From Chrysogorgia sp. JL179-B06 (lineage: Eukaryota; Cnidaria; Anthozoa; Scleralcyonacea; Chrysogorgiidae), in assembly GCA_035772405.1 (NCBI GenBank), contig JAYKKM010000343.1, positions 248,001 through 312,000 of the forward strand: a stretch of DNA of 64,000 nt. The letters are read 5' to 3'. The notes beneath the pieces were generated by a model. That model searched no databases and was not told where the DNA came from. It saw nothing but the letters and a program-made list of their open reading frames with translations. The position numbers were made by a program, and so were the translations under genes. Below, one piece after another: positions 22,840 to 34,183 of this stretch. The first letter of the stretch is position 1. The number at the start of each line of letters is the position of its first letter.

Positions 22840-22985
22840 AACCTACATAAACATTTTTTTCAGGCAGGACATCAGGGTTTGGTGGATGCTATTGTTCAAA
22901 TTATAGACAAAACTGATATATCGAAATCGGTTGAAAGAGATGGCTTGATGGGCGTATAAGTTGAACACGTTTGTACCGATAACTT
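22840..22985 (+). pseudogene. GIY-YIG endonuclease-like remnant (Penelope-type)
   Basis: The + frame reads HKHFFQAGHQGLVDAIVQII, then DKTDISKSVERDG; after a frameshift YKLNTFVPIT follows. The order 'HF...H.G..D..VQIIDKTD......RE.FW.YKLNT..P' is what I expect near the C-terminus of GIY-YIG domains in Penelope-like elements, where the RE/W/KL residues belong to the nuclease fold. A frameshift falls just where the 'FW' should be, and no reverse transcriptase lies upstream, so this is an isolated remnant. Confidence is limited by its shortness. Confidence 0.4.
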
Positions 22986-22989
22986 AATA

Positions 22990-25900
22990 ATGTATAACTT
23001 TTCTCCAATAAGTTTGATACGGTTTTGCTTGTAATTATTTTCCTCCTCAGGGCACCCATACAAAATGCGAATTACTTAATAGCATAATAGCAGCAACAAC
23101 ATTTCAGTTTACTAGCCTAATAATTCGCGATTATCAACAATTTTTTTATTTACATATCAAGATGCGGCAAATTTACTGAACTTTCAAACTTTTCTGCAAC
23201 TTTATTGGTACAAATTAGATATAAGAATTTGAAAGAGCTATCGACTCAAACTAGCAACTTCAGGAGAAACGCCGCGTGATTTTACTATAAACAAATACAG
23301 CAGTTTTGAGACAGCAGATACAATAAACCTCGAAATCCCTATTCACATTCTTATTATTATCATACAAATGGTGATTTATGGCAACTAGCCATTACCTTGA
23401 AATCTCATATTCCAAAAGTGCATCATAGTATTTGCTGCCGACATTTATAACAAAGAATCAAAACCAACAAAATACGTGTATTTTCTATGCCTGGAAGTTG
23501 GTATTTCGTACCATGAAACAATAACCCCCAATAAGGTTGATATGTTACACTGTAAAGCTACGCTACTCTTCCCGCAGTCTCGGATACTGACATCAACAAG
23601 TAAGAGTTAATTACCTCGAACGAGGGATGTTACTATGCTATATACAACACCGTGGACGCGTATAGCGTCCGAGGGCTGTACATGGTAATTATCTGATTTA
23701 TTACATGATTGATGAGGTTTTTTCTAACAAAGTTATGTCTTTTTTCCACCTTGGACAAAGATATTCCTAGTTTTTTTTTCTTCATTTCTTATCTAATTAG
23801 TATTAATATGGTTGTATGTTATATATATCCCGCGGTACATCAAAGAAAACCGACTCAATCATGTAATAAGAGCTGATACATCCTCGTGATCTCGGATATG
23901 GTTAAGAGCTACCTATCTATTTTAACCAAATATTCAACGCTAATGTCAGTTGTATTCGTTGTGATGCACATCATGAGTTATCTAAATATCTGGAAAAACT
24001 ACCAAATTAGCAAACGACACGGTTATTTATTTCAATGGTATATTGTAGCCACTGAAAACCCATGTAAATTATTTCGATAATGTGGAAGGGTTGATGTTAA
24101 TTACCAAGAGGTTTGTTTTCAACCAATGTAAATCAAAAGTAATGCTGGTTTCATATCGGCTATATAGTATACTGCTAACATTGTAATGGAGCGCAAAGCA
24201 AAGTCCAACGAGAAAGTCACAAACTTTGATTATCCGGGGTTATACTACACGGTAAATTGTTATTGAAAGAACATATCGACTTAATTTGTGACATAGACGT
24301 CAAAACGCAAATGTTTGATATCTGGCATTTGAACTTTCCTCTTTCTGTCACATTATGCGGGGAGCTATTATGGCCTGGTGTAACAACGTCCGCAGCAATA
24401 ATACAACTTATGATACGTGTATTCAACAAACATCACCCACTGACTGTTTGAAGATTTCACAAAGGCATGTATAAAAATAGGGCGCAATGCGTACACGGGA
24501 CCGAGGTAAAAGTCATTGTCTCATTTTCTTTGGAAATTCATAATTTTGTGATATTTGATGCACTCATTGGTAGAGAAGAGTCCGTTTTAATATAATATGA
24601 AACAAGATGATTTGGTGATAATCATACGCATAGCAAACAAAAATGACATCAATCTGGGGCCGCAATCCCACAAGCGTTGTGCCTTACGTTAACCTATAAG
24701 TTAAGGTTGAAATGATAGGGGGTTGGTTATACTTTTCGTGTTGCCACAAACCGAAATTCAATATATAGCATAGTGTTAACGAAGTTCAATATATAGCACA
24801 ATGTATAGTATACCCCACAAGAGTTCTGAATTTCACAATATTTTAATGTGGTTAGTTGTAACCAAGTTTAAACCAAAAGAAAAAAATACGAAGGAAAAAA
24901 AACACTACACAATCAGACCGGACAAGATATACAATTTTGGCGCAAACCAATTTCGCAACGTATGGTTTATTATGCACTGATTGGTAGATAAAAAATAGTA
25001 AATAAATATACATCAATGACAGTTCAGTTGATTTACTGTTATATCTTGAACGATCTGCATGAGTTGATAAAAAGTCTACATCGCTTAATTTGTAGTTCAG
25101 AATAACTCAATGCAATATATTGCCTAATAACTCGCTTTAACCAGAGGGCTTGACAACCCGAGAACGAAGAGGATTAGAATAATAACAACTATATTGAAAG
25201 ACTTGAGAACCAACATCCTTTTGCAAATCCCCCTGCATATCGCAAAATGTTGGAAGTATGATTTTGTTTCGTCTCTATACCATATAATTATGTTTTTTGT
25301 ATCGGCCCCAAATTCGCTTACAGTCAGACAGCGTTACGCCGCTTCACGGAAGACCGACTTCGGAAGAGGCATATTTAGAAAACATTCGCTTGCGTTTTAT
25401 TAAAGTTTACGATGCTCATTCGTTCGGTGATTTTCTTAGTATAATCCATGCCAATAAATGCCGGAAAAGCTAAATGCAAAATAAGTGTTTGATCAACATC
25501 TTTGGAAAGATGAATCTTGATATGAAAAAACAAAACATCATCGTAGAAATACAACACTGTATCAGACGGTGATTAAAGCACTAGTAGTTAGGACTGCGGC
25601 TAGGATAGACTCTGCAATGTCGAACTATGTTCAGTGGCCTTTGCCTTGGGGGCGGGGGATTTCCCAGTGACTTGCATTGGTGACGAATGTTCTAGGGTGG
25701 TCTGGGGGCTTGCTCACCCACAAACAATTTTAGATTTCTAGGGTCTCACCATTTCTCGTGATTCTGAGGCGAGTTTTTTAACAGTAATAAGAGTACTTAT
25801 TAAATAAGATTGATCATAAATCACAAAATGTTGTTATTACTAAATCAGAACATAGTACCATACACGTCAATGCATCTTAAGATTCATTAATAACACCCTC

Positions 25901-26440
25901 CCCCCCCCCCCACCCCAATTTCTTACCGGATTTTTACTTTTCAAAATAACGGTCTTGCGGAACATTCCAACGCCACTGATTTGATATTTCTCGGTTCGAG
26001 TTAAATATTTTTCATTCTTCTCTGCAGAATGACCGATAAAACATTTGGCAATATAATTACAGTGACGCATCTCAAGAAATTGCAGCAAAGTCCAAGTATA
26101 TATTAAAATGATATGCTGATTTCACGAGTCTGCGCATGGCATTGTTCACATCCCCAGACAAAACATATCCTTTGAATTTCTATTTTTCTCAGGTATCGGA
26201 TTCTGAAACAGATTCACAGAGTAACCAGATAACAGATCTAGTTTGTAAAATCGAAAATAAGAGAAACTATTCAGAGAAAGAGGATATCCTGGTTTGATTT
26301 CTATCAGCTTTGAGGGAATTGTCAAGGAAATGATGTCTCGTTACATGTCCAACAGGGTTTCATACTTTATGAAATATGATTACCACTTACCAGAAAGGAG
26401 AATACAGCTACTGACAGTGCCGTATAATATATGTCAAGAC
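22990..26440. other. No gene recognised
   Basis: About 3.4 kb of AT-rich DNA with many short open frames and no domain I recognise. It includes a duplicated TTCAATATATAGCA (about 24758 and 24785) and C12 at 25900-25911. Confidence 0.5.
25900..25911. repeat. C12 homopolymer
   Basis: Twelve C residues, then ACCCC. Confidence 0.8.
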
Positions 26441-26700
26441 TACTTTTAGATATTATGATATCAGCCGTATAATAAACACAGAGCTGCTGACGGTAGGACA
26501 TAGAAATGGAGAGTTAATTAATAACGTTATTAGTCACATGATAAATCAAAGTCTGACAGACTTTGTAGTATGCTGAAGAAGTCGAAATTCCGCGGAGACC
26601 AAAAACTAGTTGTTCAAGGGTTAGTGCGAATAATACTAAAGTGCTAATAAACAGATTTAGAAAAGAGGACGTGGACCTCAAGGCGACCGACGTATAAATC

Positions 26701-26876
26701 TGGCCAAAGACGCTACTTATATTACATCGATTTACATTCCAGTGATTATACTAAATAATGTAAACCAATCAGAGTGCCCTACGCTAACAAAGGACATGCC
26801 AGTAAAAAGGACACTCAGAGACACTCGTGAAGGAAGAGCGCAGATTATGAGTCCAAACACAAGACAACGTCTTACA
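26701..26876 (+). repeat. Gypsy-1 5' LTR
   Basis: Aligns with 29936-30154 from CGCTACTT through ATTCCAGTGATTATACTA and AGAGCGCAGATTATG to GTCCAAACACAAGACAAC. It lacks about 43 bp present in the 3' LTR between GCAGATTATG and AGTCCAAAC, including the AATAAA-containing segment. It starts TGGCC and ends TTACA. Confidence 0.8.
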
Positions 26877-26935
26877 TGGTGGCAGCGGTGAACTAACCAA
26901 AGGACAACTCATCAGAGTGTTCGAAATGGCCTCAG

Positions 26936-27724
26936 GATTTGCTTTACCACCTTCGCCTCCTCTTGATATTCACGACACAAATGCGTCGGAGAAAGGTAAA
27001 AAAATTCAGTCTGGCGTGAAGCAATTATCTCCTCGCAACCGAACTGAACAAGAAGTCTGAAGGGATAGAAGTCGCAAAACCTCTAACAGTCATCGGAGAG
27101 GAAGCTCGCGACGTTTATTTGTCATTCACAGACTGGGCAGAAGAAGGAGACGAGACGAAGATTACACATGTGCAGGAGAAGTTTGAAGCGTATTACATGC
27201 CACGCAATAATGTCCCGTTTGAACGATACAAGATTAACCCAGGTATTCCTGAGGCTGGAGAGTCGTACGACCATTACAAGACCGCCTTACGCAAGCTAGC
27301 TGAGGGGTGTGATTTTCATACAATTACACCAGAAGAAATACTCAGAGATCGGTTAATATTTGGTATCAGTGATACCAAAGTACGCGAGAGACTGCTGAGA
27401 GAAATAAATCTCAGTCTAGCGAAAACAGACGAGATATGTCGTGCTTCCGAAAGCATGTTGGCCCAGATGAAAATCATTGGAGACACAGCTGAAGGTAAAG
27501 TATCCGAAGTAAACCGAATAAAAAATCAAGAGCGCACGTCCGCTCCGAGGAAAATGAAAAACTTCCGTCGCAGCCAAGCACAACAAGGTCAAGGTCAACA
27601 CAAATAATGTGGCAATTGCGGCTATCAACATACGCCGAATCGGGAATTGTGTCTCGCAATAGGAAAGGACTGCCTAAATGGCGGAATGAAAAATCACTTC
27701 GCCGCAGTTTGTAGACAAAAATAA
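26936..27724 (+). pseudogene. Gypsy-1 gag with degenerate zinc knuckle
   Basis: ATG at 26936 opens MASGFALPPSPPLDIHD. A frameshift near 27020 moves coding into the frame of YLLATELNKKSE and then the long stretch 27119-27607 (retrotransposon Gag domain: ESYDHYKTALRKLAEGCDF, LIFGISDTKVRERLL). A TAA at 27605 is followed in frame by CGNCGYQHTPNRELC and CLNGGMKNHFAAVC. This is a double knuckle in which the second knuckle has Gly where a metal-binding Cys is expected. Gag would package the RNA in a particle; here the frameshift, the stop and the lost Cys make it defective. Confidence 0.8.
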
Positions 27725-27805
27725 ATGAAGGCGATTGAAGATGAAAAAGACGATGGATCGGGCGAGGTCTACCAGACAGCTGTCAAACTAAACGACTTAT
27801 AGTTA

Positions 27806-28460
27806 GTGACCATGAAACTGCAATCCCGAAGTTACGTTCGATTCCAACCAGATACGGGGGCGCAATGTAATATCATATACCAGTACACATGCATCTACAA
27901 AGAGGCGACCGAGGACAGACAACTGGAGAAGGCGACGCCCATCAAAACCTCCCTTGTCGCCTATGGAGGCTCGAAAATAAAGGAAATAGGGCAAGTACGT
28001 ATCCGCGTTTGGAGAGGTGAGGCCAGTTATCGTCTAGACTGCCGATTTGCAGACAGCAAAGAGATCCGCCCGATTCTAGGTCGCAAAGTATGCTTAGGAA
28101 TGAACATTAGTCATTTCAAAGACAATGACCTGCTGAATAAACCACAGACGGACAACGCCCCAGTATACGCCAGCTTAGAGGACAAACCCAACGCACTGAC
28201 CAAACAAGAGCTTATGGGGAAGTTTCCGAAGGTCTTTGGCGAGGGAGTTGGACAGTTAGACGGCGTATATAAGATACGATCGATGAGACAGTCCAACGAT
28301 GAGACAGTCCAACAAGTTCCACATGCACCCCGGCGCGCATTGCAGTTGCGCTTCGACCAAAGCTAAAAGAAGCACTAAAACCTTGTGTCCCAATATGTCA
28401 TAGTTCTGGTGACAACGCCCACAGAGTAAATCAGCTCCATCGTGGCTGTCACAAAAAATA
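27806..28460 (+). pseudogene. Gypsy-1 protease and start of reverse transcriptase
   Basis: The frame at 27806-28366 carries the aspartic-protease motif DTGAQCNI near residue 17, then a pre-RT linker with KFPKVFGEGVGQLDGVYKIR. A short direct duplication around GAGACAGTCCAACGAT (28284-28312) inserts extra residues before the VQQVPHAPRRA segment. A frameshift follows, and the RT begins with a VTTPTE-like stretch (stop at the expected Trp) and is cut off at about 28460. The catalytic RT core with its YxDD box is absent. Protease and RT normally form one Pol polyprotein downstream of Gag. Confidence 0.75.
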
Positions 28461-28557
28461 AATTATCTCCTCGCAACCGAACTGAATAAGAAGTCTGAAG
28501 CGGTACAGGTCGCAACACTTCTAACAGTCATCGGTGAGTAAGCTCGCGACGTTTATT
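28461..28557 (+). repeat. Misplaced second copy of a gag segment
   Basis: This 97-bp segment matches gag 27023-27119 with several substitutions (AATTATCTCCTCGCAACCGA ... GCTCGCGACGTTTATT). It lies exactly between the truncated RT and the integrase, replacing the missing RT/RNase H region. Confidence 0.85.
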
Positions 28558-29590
28558 CCAGGACGAGCTCGTATTTAAAGGACAGCTGTTAGTAGTCCCA
28601 ACGGTCATGCGCAAAAAATGATGGAATAAATTCATGCTGCACACATTGGCATCGAAGCCAATGAATTTCTTGTCAACTGTCAACTTATTACATGCAATTG
28701 GCCTGCACTTCGATTTAATTCAAACTCTCGTCAGTTTAAAGTATATTTATTTTGTTACATGACGGTGCTAAATAAAAAGTTGTTGTTGTTGTTGAAGCGT
28801 GCATTCGAAGAGCACGAGACATCAGGCCTCGCATGGCAACAGAACTCAAGCAGTATACATCGCCAAGTGCGACATTTGTCTCGCCCATCGTAGCAATCAA
28901 GGGAAAGAGCCCATCATGCAGCATGAGTTGGTCGTCCGCCCATGAGCTAAAGTAGGCGCTGACTTTTGCGAGTTGGACAACCGAACACTGTTAGTCGTTA
29001 GTGACTACTACAGCAACTATATCGAAGTAGCCCGCCTGACTACAACAACGTCCCCTAGTGTGATAAAGGACATGAAGGCGGTATTTGCTAGATTTGGAGT
29101 CCCAGACAGTCTGATCACAGATAATCGCTCGCAGTTCTCTTCAGCGGAGTTTGCAGTGTTTGCTAAAACATGGCGGTTTGAGCACAAGACCTCTTCGCCT
29201 CACTACCCGCAGTCAAACGGTAAAGCCGAGAACGCCGTTAAGACAGTGAAGAGGCTGTTTTCCAAGTGTAAGGAGGCCGGAAGGTCGGAGTTCTAGACGT
29301 TACTAGACTGCCGCAACACACCATCTGCTGGAATTGGTACCAGTGCAACCCAGCGCCTCATCGGCCGGAGGTGCAAGACGCTTCTTCCAGTTGCTAGCTC
29401 ACTACTACAGCCGCAGTACGCAACTGAAGAAGATACCGGGGCATTGATTGGAATCAAGAAGCAACATCAGCTCTATTACGACAATCACAGCAAACCCCTG
29501 ACCCCAATCAACACAGGCGACACAGTCCGTGTGAAAATTAAACTCCCGGACAAAACAGATGGGATGCAGGCATCTGCACAGCCAAGTGGG
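28558..29590 (+). pseudogene. Gypsy-1 integrase
   Basis: The N-terminal part reads DELVFKGQLLVVPT and is interrupted by a 140-bp insertion (28657-28796). It resumes with IAKCDICLAHRSNQGKEP (the CxxC of the zinc-binding HHCC region). The catalytic core follows in frame 28973-29296: LLVVSDYYSNYIEV holds the first Asp, SLITDNRSQFSS the second, and HYPQSNGKAENAVK the Glu. A TAG at 29294 breaks the frame; coding similarity continues as LLDCRNTPSAGIGTSATQRL and on to about 29590. It would join cDNA to host DNA; it cannot do so here. Confidence 0.8.
28657..28796 (+). mobile_element. Small insertion with (TTG)n tail inside integrase
   Basis: The integrase reading frame breaks after CATCGAAG and resumes at CGTGCATTCGAAGAGC. 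The inserted DNA ends AATAAAAAGTTGTTGTTGTT, and GAAG occurs on both sides, a possible short target duplication. An AATAAA-like signal followed by a short-unit tail suggests a retroposed 3' end fragment. Confidence 0.55.
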
Positions 29591-29935
29591 ACCCAGGAGC
29601 TATGAAGTTAAGGTTGGTCACGGTATCTACAGACGACTTGTCAGTACGGAAGAACGGAATCGAGATGTGCAACAGGGAAACCCATTACCCAATGAAAGCC
29701 CACTGAGAGAGTCAGGTGAACCAGCGGACACATCGCCAGAAGAACCGCTTGTGTGAGCACAGAACCAATCATCCTGCGCTGTTCAGCCAGGAAAAGCAGA
29801 GCCCCATAGTGGAACAATGACTATCACATGCCAGGGACCGCATAATCAATTTCAATGACTATAGACACTACCTTTACCTAAATATTATATTTATGTTATG
29901 TTATGTTATGCTTTGTTCCGTTAGGAAAAGGAAGA

Positions 29936-30154
29936 TGTAACAAGTTCGCTACTTGCATTACATCGAATCACATTCCAGTGATTATACTAATTAATCCATA
30001 CCAATCAGATTGACCTACGCTAATAAAATGACAAATGCCAGTAAAAACAACACTCAGAGACACTCAAAAACAAAGAGCGCAGATTATGTTTTCATATGCT
30101 TGTAATGATAAATATTCAATAAAATAAAGTCCAAACACAAGACAACTTCTTACA
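29936..30154 (+). repeat. Gypsy-1 3' LTR
   Basis: Starts TGTAACAAG right after the purine tract AGGAAAAGGAAGA and ends CTTCTTACA. It keeps the segment AATATTCAATAAAATAAAG with a polyadenylation signal that the 5' LTR lacks. Confidence 0.8.
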
Positions 30155-30849
30155 ATTTTTACTTCTAGTATTAGAGGAAACTTTGTCTTCTTGAATTTCA
30201 TGCCGCCATTTCACTGTTCTCACGTCCTCACCAGGACATCACTGTTTTTGATTGAATTTTTCCAGAAAATATGTGGATAAGTGCTATGAAAAATAGTTTG
30301 TAGTCTGGTTTCATATTTCCATTACGAATCATGACAAAGCGTGCGAACAGTAAATTTATTACAGAGCTAAAACGATACAAGTGCCTAAACTGATATGTTC
30401 ATTGTACATTTGTAGGTTTAAAAATGTTGTTGGTTTATATACTATACATAATCTCCCATGTAAAATATTTAAGAAATAAAACAATTAAAAGTTTAAAAAT
30501 TAAATATTTAAAAGATTAAAAATGTTACCAAAGCGAATAGTTAACATGAAAGTCTAACCAAGAAAAAGAAAAACTTTGTATTGAAGAGTCCTTTCTATTT
30601 TTTAATTTCTTGAAAATAATCATATCGTATCCGTACAATCGTATGCACCAAACAGATGACTGTATGTATGCAAATATTATACAAATATTATGCAAATAAG
30701 AAACGAAGGACGCCGTTGTTCTTTTTTCTTGACTAAACCTGATTTAATATAATAAAATAAAGCCGATTTTTCTTATGAACTTCATGACAACACGACGGCG
30801 TCCTCGAACCAGTTCTCCTCGGTCAAAGTGGCGTGCTCGTCCTCTTTTC
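30155..30849. other. No gene seen
   Basis: AT-rich DNA flanking Gypsy-1. Short TAAAAATTAAATATTTAAAA-type runs occur at about 30490-30530. No supported feature. Confidence 0.5.
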
Positions 30850-30889
30850 TAAATCTGACTAATGTTAAGGTAAGGGTTGGTACAATGGT

Positions 30890-30982
30890 TTGAAAAATAA
30901 CCCTAACCCAATTAATCATACCATTATACTAACCCTCACCCTAATATTAATCCTGGTATTAACCTTCGTACTAACCCTCGAA
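30890..30982 (-). repeat. Degenerate telomere-like tract
   Basis: A series of CCCTAACCC, ACTAACCCTCACCCTAATAT and TAACCTTCGTACTAACCCTC steps, i.e. TTAGGG-like on the minus strand with many changes. An open frame over it (30890-31111) is a by-product of the repeat. Confidence 0.65.
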
Positions 30983-31080
30983 CAACTAGTTTTCAGTTTT
31001 TCCGCAGAATTTATATTTCTTGTGTACAGAAGATACATGCACGTTCGTCAAGCTCAAATTCTCAGAAAATATTCTGAGTT

Positions 31081-31153
31081 ACGGCCAGCAATCGAACATG
31101 TAACCTTCTGATTGCCTGAGAGATGATCTAACTATTGAGCTATACCGAGTCTC
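31081..31153 (-). repeat. tRNA-like sequence (SINE head)
   Basis: Minus strand: GACTCGGTATAGCTCAATAG (box A-like) and GGTTACATGTTCGATTGC (box B-like), separated by an anticodon-arm-sized segment. Likely a tRNA-derived SINE or tRNA pseudogene. The acceptor ends do not pair well. Confidence 0.5.
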
Positions 31154-31502
31154 AGATACAATGGTGTATTGGTTCTATTGGTATGTACTTCGTATGCGGC
31201 AGTCACTATATATCAGTAATCATAGATTTAGCTAGCTGCTTGATTGTTTCAGGCCTAATGCTGGTGCATCAGGCAACACTATAGAAGAGTACTTTAGAAA
31301 ATAATTTTCTAAAGTTTGTGGATCATCTTGGTAACTTTCTGGCTTCGAAGTTTGCAGAGGGTAAGTCTCTAATTTTATGTGCTGGATTATTGCACCCTAA
31401 AGAAGTAGTCAAGATGGATCCTGATACATATTTAACAGAGTGATTACTGACATATATGGCTTCTTCGAAGATGATCCGCAAGAAACATATGGTCACAGCT
31501 TA
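31154..31502. other. No gene seen
   Basis: Unclassified sequence between the tRNA-like head and the LINE tail. It may be the SINE body, but no second copy is present to confirm this. Confidence 0.4.
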
Positions 31503-31865
31503 TAATAATAATAATAACAATCTTTATTCACGGTGCATTCATCACAATAGTGGTTTTCAGAATGGCCCTGCAGAAGAATGAATACAATTTATAAACTGAT
31601 ATATTATAGCATAAGTAAGTACAAAATACAAATATATAAAAACAAGAATAATATAAAAACTAATTCACAAGTTAAACATTTTCTTTTTTTAAAAGGGTAA
31701 GAGACTTTGAGTTAAAACAGTCAGGTTCCAAATTGTTAAAATCGGTTACAGCATGGTAAGTAACTTTATGCTTCCCCCAAATTGTTCTTGCCTTTGGTAG
31801 ATGAAGAAGACTGCTCTGTCGGGTGTGATGGCTATGAATCTTGTTGTTAAGTACCAGGTTAAAAG
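31503..31865 (-). pseudogene. CR1/L2-like LINE 3' end
   Basis: Reading the minus strand, the ORF2 C-terminus is HSHHTRQSSLLHLPKARTIW followed by GKHKVTYHAVTDFNNLE and a Lys-rich end, a pattern typical of CR1-type ORF2 tails. The 3' UTR ends ACCGTGAATAAAGATTGTTA with a (TTA)n tail at 31503-31519. Only the last part of the element is present. At the other side GTACCAGGTTAAA is duplicated (about 31851-31877). Confidence 0.65.
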
Positions 31866-32049
31866 TACCAGGTTAAAGAAAGGGAGAAGATTTGTGCTGG
31901 TATTATATAACATTGATCTTGGGATATTAAAGAATCATGTCAAGGTCGATGTCAAGGTCCACGATCCACGCCGTCTCTACGAAGTGGCCTTCAACGCACA
32001 GAGAGTTAACTTACTGCTGCTGTTCATAACATTGAGCGTCATTCTCTCT

Positions 32050-32780
32050 TTAGGACTTTGCAGAACAGACTTTCGGGCAATTTCGGATTGTATTAGGCTT
32101 TCGAGCAATTTCGGATTGTATTAGCGTATAAGTACAGCCCATGTCCCACATGGCATACATGATGCTTGCCAGCGAAGAGACCCACCAGCGAAGAGACGCA
32201 GGAAATACGGGAAGCTTGACCTTTGATTGACACATGTAGCTTATAGGACGAGAAACATTTTCTTTGCACTGATAATGTTACACAATCGCTTAACGGCGTA
32301 AATGAGTATGTGGTTTCGAATAATTTAACCAGATTTTAGCGTCCTTAACTGCTTAGCGCGTTCGTCGAGTTTCATTTTGCCAAACGTTCCGACAGTCTGT
32401 AACAGCATGTTGACCATTGCCAAGCGGGCAGGATTACGTAGACGACGTTTGACCATGCGCTAAAAGGACCTGTTGGAACCACGTTGTCTTGCTTTCCTTT
32501 CGTTTATATTCTTCGCGTCCAGAGCTCATGGGCGTTTGCTTGACCATAAAACCTGTCGTGAAAGCTAGGTGGCGAAGTTTGGTCGGCAGATGGGACACTG
32601 AGCAACTCAGCTCCTCCAATGTCCAAACTAGCTGGTTAATGGCGGTGGACAGGGGACGCACACTAAGGGTTCATCTTCGACTACTGGTTGTAGTTTGGTG
32701 AAACTGTCAAGATGGTGAGCCTGGAAGACAAGGTAGGTTTGGATTGCCGAAACCGTCTGCGAGGACTTTATGCGCTCGGT
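32050..32780. repeat. Dispersed repeat R4, copy 2
   Basis: Collinear with 18428-18915 but longer. CAATTTCGGATTGTATTAG is tandemly duplicated at 32078-32124, and about 250 bp without counterpart lie between AAGTACAGCCCATG and the AAGCGGGCAGGATTACG block. Confidence 0.65.
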
Positions 32781-32811
32781 ACGTTGCATGCAAATATACG
32801 TTTTAGATAAA

Positions 32812-33066
32812 TACAGGTAATATTTGGCATTTTACTCGATTAAATAACAGGTTCTAAGGATTTATGGTGAAGGAAAATTTCGAGTGTTGGAATATGTACA
32901 TTTTAAGACCAAACCAAGACCGGAAGGCCTCTAAGTTGCATTTTTTGCAACTGGCGGGAATTGAACCCGCGATCCTGCGATGCAACACCCAAAATTTTCC
33001 TTCACCATAAATTCTTAGAACCTTGTATAATTTAATCGAGTGAAATGCCAAATATTACTTGTATAT
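32812..33066. repeat. Long hairpin with SINE core
   Basis: Arms of about 80 bp: GTAATATTTGGCATTTTACT on the left and its near reverse complement on the right, continuing through TTTATGGTGAAGGAAAATTT to the core. The core (32895-32985) holds a minus-strand tRNA-like B box (GGTTCAATTCCCGCC) and the module shared with the SINE at 33133. Transcripts across it would form a long stem. Confidence 0.8.
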
Positions 33067-33132
33067 ACCCAGAATCTTAACCCAGCATTACCACCACTAT
33101 ATATAAAGAACTCGTGACTAGGCTCTCCTAAA

Positions 33133-33300
33133 CGGCTCCCGCAGCTCAGTGGTCAGAGCACAGCACTAGCATCACAGGGTCGCAGGTTCGATTCCAGCCG
33201 GAAGGCCTCTAAGTTGCATTTTTCGCAACTGGTCCCGGTTTGGTCTTAAAATCTATATATTACAACACTCGAAATTTTCCTTCACCATAAATCTTTAGAT
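33133..33300 (+). mobile_element. tRNA-derived SINE
   Basis: The head GCTCCCGCAGCTCAGTGGTC contains a box A-like motif, and GGTTCGATTCC matches the RNA polymerase III B box. The body has the module CCGGAAGGCCTCTAAGTTGC ... GCAACTGG, then CGGTTTGGTCTTAAAAT and CGAAATTTTCCTTCACCATA. The tail matches an arm of the hairpin at 32812-33066. The head is not a perfect tRNA cloverleaf, so a SINE is favoured over a tRNA gene. Confidence 0.65.
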
Positions 33301-34183
33301 AAATACAGGTTTTCGCCCTTCCCCATAACATGTTGTTGCAGGTATGTCATCTTTTCAAAAAGGGCGTCATTAATTGGTAAGTAATTGCATGAAATATTCC
33401 AGTTCAATCCACCCATCTTAAGACGATCCCCGTCGAACTTCTTGAGTAATTACAACTTTGAGTGGCGCTGCGCAAAAGCATCAAATTTTACGACAATTCA
33501 AACCGGAAGACAAGTGATCCAATAGTTGATTATTGAGAGTGTCTATATCGTGTCACTTTCGATGACCTGCTTTTGTCATTGGATTTGTGACAAATATGGC
33601 CGGGGTTTGACATGTCCAAATTAAACGTTTCCCGCTTCGCTATGGTGCTTCTTTGGTTTGCGGTATTTTCTTCAGATTAATTTTTCTGGTCTCGAAAGCC
33701 GTCGCTATAAATCGTTGGGTGCTTTGAGTAAATTTCGAAAAGTTTTGTCTCGAGCTCATGTTGCGCGATAACATCCTTCGTTATTGGGTATATGTGATCT
33801 CTACGTTTCGAGCGAGACCCTATCTGACATCTCTCTTCACTTTGATGATGAAGTAGTTCTTTCTCGTTTTCTATTTTCCCCCAGTATGTCTCGCCAGTAG
33901 CTCTCATAGAACATTTAACTTCCCATAAAGTTCTTGTCAGAATTAACAAATTTCATATTTGAAAACAGATTTGCAATTACCGAGTGTATATATATACGTG
34001 CCTAATATATAACGCGATCGTAAATTCCTATTTATGTACTCATAAATTTATTGGCATTCAGAATGGTCCCCAGCACCCCTCCATCGCACGTTTGGTATTT
34101 GTAGGGCATTACTAGTACCCGGGCGATGATCGAGGATGAGTATGAAATCTTGTTGGTCAGCAGTCACATTAACTGGACACCTA
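33301..34183. other. No gene recognised
   Basis: Unclassified DNA. A minus-strand 90-codon open frame (33677-33949) includes a charged stretch (RSKRRDHIYPI), but I recognise no family and see no splice context. Confidence 0.4.

Larger units (their letters stand above)
26701..30154 (+). mobile_element. Gypsy-1: decayed LTR retrotransposon
   Basis: Two LTRs bound an about 3.45-kb element on the + strand. After the 5' LTR comes TGGTGGCAGCGGTGAAC, a primer-binding-site-like sequence. Then gag, a zinc-knuckle remnant, protease, the start of RT, a misplaced gag fragment, integrase, a polypurine tract (AGGAAAAGGAAGA, ending at 29935) and the 3' LTR. Order and motifs fit the Mag/K02A2.6-like branch of Metaviridae (Ty3/Gypsy). 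Most of the RT and all of RNase H are missing, and each remaining ORF is interrupted. No clear target-site duplication was seen. Individual parts are listed below. Confidence 0.85.

Noticed and set aside
33133..33210. Functional tRNA gene
   Set aside because: A and B boxes are good, but the acceptor arms do not pair fully, and the sequence continues into a repeated SINE body.
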